A stretch of DNA of 6,234 nt, taken from assembly GCA_031549165.1 (NCBI GenBank), contig JAVBQE010000075.1:1-6234 (forward strand), in the 5' to 3' direction. Source of the DNA: Parelusimicrobium sp031549165. Lineage in GTDB: Bacteria; Elusimicrobiota; Elusimicrobia; Elusimicrobiales; Elusimicrobiaceae. Positions 1 through 5,364 of the stretch are shown one piece after another; the stretch's first letter is position 1; each line of letters begins with the position of its first letter. The notes beneath the pieces were generated by a model. That model worked only from the letters and a program-made list of their open reading frames with translations, did no database searches and had not been told where the DNA came from. The translations under genes were made by a program, and so were the position numbers.

Positions 1-1108
1 TAAGCGCCGTGTAGTCCCCATAAGGCATGGCCTGCACTAATGAGCGTTTAGTAACTTTACCCGCAGGCAAATTACCCTTAAAAGTGGTGGTGTTTACAAG
101 GCCTACGTCTGCCTTATAACGTTCCCTTAAAATATCCGCCATAAGGTTGCCCAGCTGTGTGTCCAGCTGTCCGTTTTTAGATGGGGCGTAGCAGTAGGAA
201 GTTTTGGTGTCGCACAAAATGTCGTCGTAGCCTGGCTTTCTTAAGGTTTCTGTAAGAGTCTTTATCTCCTCATCTTCACCGCTGTCTGTAAGAAGATCTA
301 TTTTAACTGCTGCGGCTTTGTTAAACCTATTGGTGTCGTCGTCAAACTCCATTGTTATTTTTGAAACTTGTTGCCATGCGCTGCCGCTGTCTACATAAAG
401 CGTGCGACCGATTTGTTCTATTCTGCTGTCGTGCAAATGGCCGTTTAAGGATACTTTGGCGTTAAAAGGGGAGCTTTCAATAAGTTCTTTGGGCGTGGTG
501 TATTTCCTGGAGTCATTATTAGCCGCGTGTACGAGGAGGATAACGTCGTCCACGCGAGACTTAAGCGCGGCTGTCATGGCGGCTTGACAGGCTTTTTTCT
601 CGTCTGTAAATTGATAAGTTTTATTTTTATCGCCGTTCATGGCTATGCCTATTACCGCAAGGCGCACGCCGTTAACTTCGTAAATTTTAAAAGGTACAAC
701 ATTAGGCACGCCTTCTATGTTAGCGGCAATGACATCTGCCTTAAGTGCGCGCGCGACTTCTGAAAGAGATTCTTTAAAGTCAAACTCGTGGTTGCCTATC
801 GTTACTGCGTTATAGCCCAGCGCGTTAAATACTTCCGCTGAGGCCATGCCTTTGGTTTCGTTAGCCTCAATGTTGCCCTGCATAAAGTCCCCGCTGTCAA
901 GCAGGAGGCAGTTTTCTCGCACAGGGCAGTCCTTCTTTATATATGCGGCCAAAGCGGCGGCGCCGCCCTGCATTTTGCCTTTTAGGTTTTCCTGCGGGAA
1001 ATAAAAACCATGCGTGTCCGACGTGTGATAGATTACTACTTCTTTCGCCGACGCAAAGGCCGCTAAAAATATTACAATAGACGCCAAAGCAAGTTTGCAT
1101 TTATTCAT
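1..1108 (-). CDS. Secreted 5'-nucleotidase/metallophosphoesterase family protein, copy A (partial, C-terminus off the left edge)
   Basis: Reading leftward from ATG 1106-1108, the frame stays open to base 1, giving 369 codons without a stop, so the C-terminus is missing. Residues 1-21 form a signal peptide ending ASA before KEVVIYHTSD, implying export. The calcineurin-like metallophosphatase motifs are complete: D31-x-H33, D74 in DSGDF, N106-H107 in GNHEFD, H194, and G223-H224-x-H226. These should bind a two-metal centre for phosphoester hydrolysis. From about residue 300 the 5'-nucleotidase C-terminal domain begins (QLDTQLGNLMADIL). The nucleoside-binding N-x-G-G-x-R signature of that domain reads NTTTFKG, so the substrate may not be a classical nucleotide. 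The gene is colinear with copy B directly upstream; all metal motifs are offset by exactly 3 residues. TAG lies two codons before the ATG, so no upstream in-frame start exists. No Shine-Dalgarno is visible. Family assignment is firm, substrate unknown. Confidence 0.9.
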   Translation of the reverse strand, partial: MNKCKLALASIVIFLAAFASAKEVVIYHTSDTHGFYFPQENLKGKMQGGAAALAAYIKKDCPVRENCLLLDSGDFMQGNIEANETKGMASAEVFNALGYNAVTIGNHEFDFKESLSEVARALKADVIAANIEGVPNVVPFKIYEVNGVRLAVIGIAMNGDKNKTYQFTDEKKACQAAMTAALKSRVDDVILLVHAANNDSRKYTTPKELIESSPFNAKVSLNGHLHDSRIEQIGRTLYVDSGSAWQQVSKITMEFDDDTNRFNKAAAVKIDLLTDSGEDEEIKTLTETLRKPGYDDILCDTKTSYCYAPSKNGQLDTQLGNLMADILRERYKADVGLVNTTTFKGNLPAGKVTKRSLVQAMPYGDYTAL

Positions 1109-1114
1109 ACACTA

Positions 1115-1143
1115 AATTTATGAAAAAACGCGCGGCAAAGCAA
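1115..1143 (-). promoter_or_regulatory. Candidate sigma70-type promoter for copy A, possibly giving a leaderless mRNA
   Basis: On the minus strand TTGCTT (1143-1138) is followed after 17 nt by TAAATT (1120-1115). The A of the copy A start codon is the 7th base after the -10-like hexamer, where transcription would be expected to begin. Copy A also has no Shine-Dalgarno, which fits a leaderless message. Both hexamers are imperfect and the region is AT-rich, so this is only a candidate. Confidence 0.25.
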
Positions 1144-1150
1144 GAGTCTT

Positions 1151-1175
1151 AAGGCCCAGTTTTTATCTGGGCCTT
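1151..1175. terminator. Hairpin between the two phosphatase paralogs
   Basis: AAGGCCCAG (1151-1159) and CTGGGCCTT (1167-1175) pair perfectly over 9 bp with a 7-nt loop, 6 nt past the stop codon of copy B. Read on the minus strand (the coding strand here) the 3' side continues AAGACTC, so there is no good U run. Read on the plus strand it is followed by TTTTGGG and then a T-rich stretch. It may be a weak or bidirectional terminator, an RNA 3'-end stabiliser for copy B, or a barrier to antisense transcription. The hairpin itself is plain; its role is uncertain. Confidence 0.5.
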
Positions 1176-1181
1176 TTGGGT

Positions 1182-2636
1182 TTATTTTTTTATAACTTTT
1201 ATGCGCTTTAGTTTGGGTGGTTTTACACCGGGGACGGCTATTTCTTTTAGCAGCAGCTCGCTGCTCCATACTTCAAAAAGTTTCTTATCTTCCGGCGGAA
1301 CTGCCTTGAAAGGCACTGCTTCGTAGGTGTTTATGAAGGTTATAAACTCGTTGGTGGCCACGGTGTATTTTTTGTTATCGTCCAGCGGCGCGCCGTTAAT
1401 TTTTATATCTGCGTTTATAAGTTTGCCGTCTTTAAACTCCGCCTTAACCTGCACTCCGCTGTACTGGAAGGACGAAAAAAGTTCGTTCATACTTTCCGTA
1501 ATAACCGCGCGCAAAAATTTGCCCTCCAGCGTCATACTTGCAAGTTTGTTGTCATAAGGCATGGTCTGCACCAGCTGGCGTTTGGTGTAGGGGCCTTTTA
1601 AAACGCCGTCTTTAAAATTTTTAGTGTTGACTATACCGATGTCCGCGCCCAGATAGTTTTTTAAAATATCGGCGGTAAAGTTACCCAGCTCTGTGTCCAG
1701 ATATCCTTTTTTCACAGGCTCGTGGCTGAATGTGTTTTTAGATATAGCCAGTACTTCGTCATACTCTGGTTTTCTTATTTTTTCGGTGAAGGCTTTAACG
1801 TCTGCGTCCTCACCGGTTTTGGAAATTAAGAGCGGAATTATTTTTGCTTTGGCCTTTTTAAGCTTGCCTGTTTTATCGTCAAAAGTTAACGCTGTGCGAG
1901 ACACCTTTTTAAACTTTGCCCCGCTGTCTACATATAATACGCCGCCCGTTTTTTCAATGCGCGTGTCGTGCATGTGGCCGTTGAGTACAATGTTCGCCGC
2001 CTTCGGCGCGGCGGCTAGTAATTCTTTGGGCGTGGTATATTTTCTGGGGTCATAGTTGGAGCCGTGGTCCAGCAGAATAACAACGTCCGCATTTTCAGCG
2101 GCTATGGCTTTAACGGTTTTTAGAAACGCTTCTTTATCGTCTATAATTTTATAGTCTTTGTTCTTTTCCCCGTCTCTACCGATGCCGAGGACGGCAATGC
2201 GCGCGCCATTAACTGTGTAGATTTTATACGGTTTAGAATTAGGTATGCCTTCAATGTTGGCGGCTAAAATATCGGCGAGTAAAGTTTTGGCGGCTTCGGC
2301 CGGCTGGCCTTTAAAGTCAAAGTCATGGTTGCCTATTGTAAGCGCGTTGTAGTCTAGTGCGTTAAATACTTCTACAGAGGTTTTGCCTTTGGAGGCGTCT
2401 GCTTCGGCGTTGCCTTGCAAAAAGTCCCCGCTGTCTAAAAGCAGGCAGTTGGCCCGCACCGGGCAGTCCTTCTTTATATAAGCCGCCAGCGCGGCCGCAC
2501 CGCCCTGCATTTGGCCCTTAGCATTAACCTCGGCAAAATAATAGCCATGCGTGTCCGACGTGTGGTAAACAATAACCTCTTTAGCCTGCAATGTAAAGGT
2601 CAAAAGTAAAAATAGTACTGTTAACTTGCTTTTCAT
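1182..2636 (-). CDS. Secreted 5'-nucleotidase/metallophosphoesterase family protein, copy B (complete, 484 aa)
   Basis: A predicted exported phosphoesterase. A signal peptide (residues 1-18, ending LQA before KEVIVYHTSD) precedes a calcineurin-like metallophosphatase domain. Its motifs are D28-x-H30, D71 in DSGDF, N103-H104 in GNHDFD, H191, and G220-H221-x-H223; all expected metal ligands are present. Residues about 300-470 form the 5'-nucleotidase C-terminal domain, with DTELGNFTADIL, MPYDN and YTVATNEF recognisable. The family signature N-x-G-G-x-R that supplies a substrate-binding arginine in UshA-like enzymes is replaced by N337-T-K-N-F-K-D. The GGD loop near the C-terminus is also not evident, so nucleotide specificity is doubtful. 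Length is near that of UshA-type enzymes. The start is supported by AAGGGAG (complement of 2642-2648) 5 nt upstream. The gene is divergent from the pilin gene and lies 73 bp upstream of its paralog, copy A. Cys58 and Cys64 are conserved in copy A and could form a disulfide. Confidence 0.92.
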   Translation of the reverse strand: MKSKLTVLFLLLTFTLQAKEVIVYHTSDTHGYYFAEVNAKGQMQGGAAALAAYIKKDCPVRANCLLLDSGDFLQGNAEADASKGKTSVEVFNALDYNALTIGNHDFDFKGQPAEAAKTLLADILAANIEGIPNSKPYKIYTVNGARIAVLGIGRDGEKNKDYKIIDDKEAFLKTVKAIAAENADVVILLDHGSNYDPRKYTTPKELLAAAPKAANIVLNGHMHDTRIEKTGGVLYVDSGAKFKKVSRTALTFDDKTGKLKKAKAKIIPLLISKTGEDADVKAFTEKIRKPEYDEVLAISKNTFSHEPVKKGYLDTELGNFTADILKNYLGADIGIVNTKNFKDGVLKGPYTKRQLVQTMPYDNKLASMTLEGKFLRAVITESMNELFSSFQYSGVQVKAEFKDGKLINADIKINGAPLDDNKKYTVATNEFITFINTYEAVPFKAVPPEDKKLFEVWSSELLLKEIAVPGVKPPKLKRIKVIKK

Positions 2637-2653
2637 ATCAACTCCCTTATAAT
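2626..2653 (+). promoter_or_regulatory. Candidate sigma70-type promoter for the pilin gene
   Basis: TTGCTT (2626-2631) and a perfect TATAAT (2648-2653) are separated by 16 nt. Transcription would start near 2660 and leave a leader of about 40 nt before the pilin ATG. The -35 lies inside the first codons of the divergent phosphatase gene. A second TATAAT (2655-2660) sits 7 bp downstream, so the exact -10 is uncertain. The AT-rich setting makes chance matches likely. Confidence 0.4.
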
Positions 2654-2683
2654 GTATAATAAAGTATACATTTTTGATGTATA
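2652..2683. promoter_or_regulatory. Three alternating ATGTATA half-sites in the divergent promoter region (putative operator)
   Basis: ATGTATA occurs at 2652-2658, its reverse complement TATACAT at 2665-2671, and ATGTATA again at 2677-2683. Adjacent sites make two inverted repeats with 6- and 5-nt spacers, centred about 12-13 bp apart, close to one helical turn. They fall in the 65-bp gap between the divergent phosphatase and pilin genes and overlap the likely -10 region, as expected for a shared operator. Low-complexity AT sequence and -10 elements (TATACT on the minus strand) could produce this by chance. Confidence 0.35.
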
Positions 2684-2687
2684 TTAA

Positions 2688-2694
2688 AAGGAGG
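2688..2694 (+). promoter_or_regulatory. Shine-Dalgarno that fixes the pilin start at ATG 2702
   Basis: AAGGAGG, a full match to the anti-Shine-Dalgarno core, sits 7 nt before ATG 2702. It is the best ribosome-binding site in this intergenic region. It identifies ATG 2702 as the intended start even though that frame is closed by TAA at 2759-2761 in the sequence as given. Confidence 0.8.
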
Positions 2695-2701
2695 CGTTAT
2701 T

Positions 2702-3251
2702 ATGCAACAAAACATCTGTTGTAGCTTCACGCTTTACCCCCCCCCCCCCCTGGCGGTTTAAAACAAAAGGCTTCACGCTGATTGAGCTGCTTGTCGTAGT
2801 ATTAATAATAGGAATATTAGCCGCAGTAGCCTTACCGCAATACACAAAAGCGGTGGAAAAAACACGCGCCTCAGAAGCAATATTCATAGTAAAATCATTA
2901 GCCAATGCACAAGAACGCTACCTGCTGGAAAACGGTACTTACACCGATGACATGGCGCTTCTTGACATCACCATCCCCGGAGAAGCCAGTTCCGTGGCAG
3001 GCGGGCAAAACAGGGTTTTTACAGGCCTGTTTGATTACGGCGTACGTGGAACAACTATAATAGCAGTTTCTAACCGTCTGCCCGCACAAACTAAATATGC
3101 AATTATCTATACACCAGCTAAAAAATTATTTTGCGCGACTTTTGTCCAACAATATAACTCTATTTGCCAAGCAGTCGGCGGCAAAACTGCCGATGCAACA
3201 ACTGACTGCCTGAACAGTGGCTATACCGGCTGTTATGAATTGAAGTTTTAA
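2702..3251 (+). CDS. Type IV pilin-like prepilin; frame broken by a C14 run (candidate phase-variable gene, OFF as sequenced)
   Basis: The pilin reading frame encodes KTKG, then FTLIELLVVV from base 2772, the class III prepilin cleavage site with Gly-1, Phe+1 and Glu5, followed by a hydrophobic helix to about mature residue 23. The mature part is 159 residues with cysteines at 121, 132, 146 and 154, typical of a disulfide-stapled pilin/pseudopilin C-terminal domain. This frame has no ATG, GTG or TTG between its upstream stop (2685) and GTG 2853, which would delete the whole signature. The well-placed ATG 2702 is in another frame and as sequenced gives only 19 residues, MQQNICCSFTLY then four Pro and LAV. 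With 13 C instead of 14 (or 16) it joins the pilin frame, giving a 182-residue protein (183 with 16 C) and a leader of about 23 residues. Expected role: subunit or minor pilin of a type IV pilus or related secretion filament, processed by a prepilin peptidase. It converges on recG with a 4-bp overlap. A homopolymer sequencing error is the main alternative. Confidence 0.85.
2724..2779 (+). repeat. 10-bp direct repeat bracketing the C run (copies 2724-2733 and 2770-2779)
   Basis: GCTTCACGCT occurs twice, 46 bp apart, on either side of the C14 run. The second copy encodes the Phe-Thr-Leu of the prepilin signature. The first encodes the same SER-Phe-Thr-Leu in the frame of ATG 2702. Loss of one repeat unit plus the intervening DNA (46 bp) would fuse ATG 2702 in frame with the pilin, giving a leader of MQQNICCS before FTLIELL. 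This points to a duplication or insertion history for the segment. Confidence 0.7.
2737..2750 (+). repeat. Homopolymeric C14 tract in the 5' coding region of the pilin gene
   Basis: Fourteen consecutive C encode proline in all readings. Such runs are hotspots for slipped-strand mispairing and are the classical switch element of phase-variable surface genes. Reading from ATG 2702, lengths 10, 13 or 16 reach the pilin frame. Length 14 stops at TAA 2759-2761, and length 15 stops at the TGA now at 2779-2781. No other homopolymer of this length occurs in the window. Confidence 0.9.
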
Positions 3252-5326
3252 GACAAATCAATTAAATGCCAGTGGTTTTGGTACAAATCTATTAAGCGCG
3301 CGCGAAAGAGTTTGTGCTCGGGTTTTGTAAGCAGCGGGTCGGCAGACAGCAGCTCGTCTCTGTCTTCTGCCGCGTGTTTTAAAATTTCGGTGTCTTTTAA
3401 AATGTCGCCTGCCTTTAGCTCCACCTCGCCGCTTTGGCGCGTACCCAAAATTTCGCCAGGGCCTCTTATTTCCATGTCCCGCTCGCCTATTTTAAAGCCG
3501 TCTTGCGTGGCGCAAATTATGTCCAGGCGCTCTCTGCTGGTGCTGCTTTCTCTGCCGGGGACAAGGATACAAAAGCTCTCCTCACTCCCTCTGCCCACGC
3601 GCCCGCGCAGTTGGTGAAGGCTGGCTAGGCCAAAACGCTCGGCTGAATTTATTACCATCACTGTGGCGTTTTTAACGTCTATACCCACCTCAATTACCGG
3701 CGTAGCTACCAAAATATCCACCTTGCACGCGCTAAACTGGGACATCACTTTTTCTTTATCTTTACGCTTCATTGCGCCGTGCAACATGGCTAAGTTATAA
3801 CCTTCAAAAATTTTTTGCAGCTTCTCAAAATCTTCTTTAACGGCTTTAGCGGCCAGCTTTTCACTCTCTTCAATAAGCGGGTAAACAATGTAGGCCTGGC
3901 GGCCTTTTTTAAGTTCTTCCAACACTTTTTGGTGCGCCTCGGTTTCTGTTAAAAGAGATGTTGTAATTTTCTTTCTGCCCGGCGGCAGCTCGGTAATTGT
4001 GGACACTTCTAAATCGCCGTAAAACGCAAGCGCCAGCGTGCGCGGAATGGGCGTGGCCGTCATGGCCAGCAGGTCCACATGCTCTGCCTTTTCTCTCAGC
4101 GTTGCGCGCTGCTCCACGCCGAAGCGGTGCTGTTCGTCTATCACTATCAGCTTCAAATTTTTAAATTTTACGTTTTCCGTAAGCAGAGAATGCGTACCTA
4201 TAATAATGTTAATTTCACCTGCCGCCAAATCCGCCAAAATTTTATCTTTCTCTTTTTTAGGCGTGGAAGATGTGAGGAGCGCTACATTAATCCCCTGCCC
4301 GTGCAAGAATTTGCTTACCGTCATGAAATGTTGCTCGGCCAAAATTTCCGTGGGGGCCATCATGGCGGCCTGGTATTTGTTTTCTACCGCCAACAGCATG
4401 GCGCTTAGCGCGACGATGGTTTTGCCGCTGCCCACATCGCCTTGCAGTAAACGCGTCATGGGCGTTTCGGCCATCATGGACGAGAATATCTCATTAATCA
4501 CGCGCACCTGGCTTTTAGTAAAGTCAAAACCCAGCCTGTCTCTAAACGGAGTAAGCAGCAGGCGCGTTACTTTATAGCTATAGTTTTTCTTGACGATGTT
4601 CTGCCTTTTTTTAATACCCCAGGCAGACGTAAGCAAAAGGAACTCCTCATAAATAAGCCTGCGCTCCGCGGCGGACAGCTCGTCTGTGTTGGCGGGGAAA
4701 TGCACCGCCTTTAAGGCCTGGCACGCGTTTAAAAGCCCGCGCTTTTTAATTAGAGTTTCAGGCAAAATCTCGGGTTCTTCAAGCAGATATTTTTCAAGCG
4801 CAGACGCCACGGTGTTACGAAACATTTTGTTAGACAGCCCTTCTGTAAGCGGGTACACGGGCGTTAAACGGTTGACGTGTAAAAGGGCGGACGGGTCGTC
4901 GGCCGGGTAATATTCGTCCACGTTTATTTTGCTAGAGACAAAGCTTTCCTTATCCTCGCGCTTGCCCACCACCCACACCCATTTGCCGAGGGCAAAATCT
5001 TTTTTCAGCTGCGCCATAGGGTCAAACTTCATTTTAAAAAATGGGCGCTTTTTAAACCATGTGCATTCTATAGTTTCGCCTTTATCGTTTTCCAAAAACG
5101 CTTTAAATATAAGGATGGCTTTGGCGGGGATATAATGCGTGTTAGCCACGCGGCCGAGGAAGACCACCTGGTTTACCGCGCCAAACTGGGACATGTTTAC
5201 AGGCCGTCTGTCCGCGTAAGTGCGCGGGTAATAGTGCAGCAGGTCCGTTATTGTTTTAATATTTAACCGCTCAAAAAGTTCCGCCTTTTTGGGGCCGATG
5301 CCTTTTAAGTACATAATATCTGTCAT
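3248..5326 (-). CDS. recG: ATP-dependent DNA helicase RecG (complete, 692 aa)
   Basis: RecG remodels stalled replication forks and branch-migrates Holliday junctions and R/D-loops in the cytoplasm. The N-terminus has a short helix-hairpin-helix-like stretch (LKGIGPKKAELF, residues 7-18), then the OB-fold wedge domain (about 50-145). The two RecA-like helicase domains carry Walker A GDVGSGKT (296-303), APTEILAEQH (324-333), DEQH (397-400), TATPIPRT (423-430), a motif IV region around 516-528, and HQLRGRVGRG (571-580). The RecG-specific TRG region follows, with GERDMEIRGPGEILGTRQSG at 614-633. The length matches E. coli RecG, and no catalytic motif is missing. ATG 5326 is chosen because it gives the longest frame; ATG 5314 (residue 5) is a possible alternative, and neither has a recognisable Shine-Dalgarno. 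The gene is divergent from the membrane-protein gene across 38 bp, and its stop codon overlaps the stop of the convergent pilin gene. Confidence 0.97.
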   Translation of the reverse strand: MTDIMYLKGIGPKKAELFERLNIKTITDLLHYYPRTYADRRPVNMSQFGAVNQVVFLGRVANTHYIPAKAILIFKAFLENDKGETIECTWFKKRPFFKMKFDPMAQLKKDFALGKWVWVVGKREDKESFVSSKINVDEYYPADDPSALLHVNRLTPVYPLTEGLSNKMFRNTVASALEKYLLEEPEILPETLIKKRGLLNACQALKAVHFPANTDELSAAERRLIYEEFLLLTSAWGIKKRQNIVKKNYSYKVTRLLLTPFRDRLGFDFTKSQVRVINEIFSSMMAETPMTRLLQGDVGSGKTIVALSAMLLAVENKYQAAMMAPTEILAEQHFMTVSKFLHGQGINVALLTSSTPKKEKDKILADLAAGEINIIIGTHSLLTENVKFKNLKLIVIDEQHRFGVEQRATLREKAEHVDLLAMTATPIPRTLALAFYGDLEVSTITELPPGRKKITTSLLTETEAHQKVLEELKKGRQAYIVYPLIEESEKLAAKAVKEDFEKLQKIFEGYNLAMLHGAMKRKDKEKVMSQFSACKVDILVATPVIEVGIDVKNATVMVINSAERFGLASLHQLRGRVGRGSEESFCILVPGRESSTSRERLDIICATQDGFKIGERDMEIRGPGEILGTRQSGEVELKAGDILKDTEILKHAAEDRDELLSADPLLTKPEHKLFRARLIDLYQNHWHLIDLS

Positions 5327-5364
5327 AAAATTATGATAACATAAATATATATAAGGAGGTATTT
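5327..5364. promoter_or_regulatory. 38-bp AT-rich divergent intergenic region (recG / membrane protein)
   Basis: This gap must hold, or overlap, the promoters of both divergent genes unless those lie inside the coding regions. It is strongly AT-rich with several -10-like hexamers, for example TATGAT at 5332-5337 on the plus strand. No convincing -35 partner could be chosen. AAGGAGG at 5353-5359, 5 nt before ATG 5365, is the ribosome-binding site of the plus-strand gene; no equivalent serves recG. Confidence 0.5.

Noticed and set aside
897..1100. Minus-strand 67-residue frame at the start of copy A
   Set aside because: It is a shifted-frame shadow. The frame from ATG 1108 carries the signal peptide and all phosphatase motifs and aligns with copy B.
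1327..2055. Plus-strand open frames opposite copy B (1327-1557, 1693-2055)
   Set aside because: They are hydrophobic-looking shadows of a charged protein on the other strand, without start signals or family resemblance.
2684..2905. Minus-strand open frame running through the G run opposite the C tract
   Set aside because: It is antisense to the pilin coding sequence, matches no recognisable family, and its composition is explained by the opposite strand.
2853..3251. Pilin gene starting at GTG 2853 as a 132-residue protein
   Set aside because: This start would remove the prepilin cleavage site and hydrophobic helix encoded in the same frame from 2766, and it has no ribosome-binding site. The upstream ATG 2702 has a perfect one.
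2702..3251. Calling the pilin gene a dead pseudogene
   Set aside because: The only lesion is the length of a slippery homopolymer. The rest of the frame, the ribosome-binding site, the cleavage site and the cysteines are intact, which favours a switchable gene or a base-calling error over decay.
4038..4577. Plus-strand 179-residue open frame inside recG
   Set aside because: It lies opposite the most conserved helicase motifs of RecG, has no ribosome-binding site and no recognisable domain.
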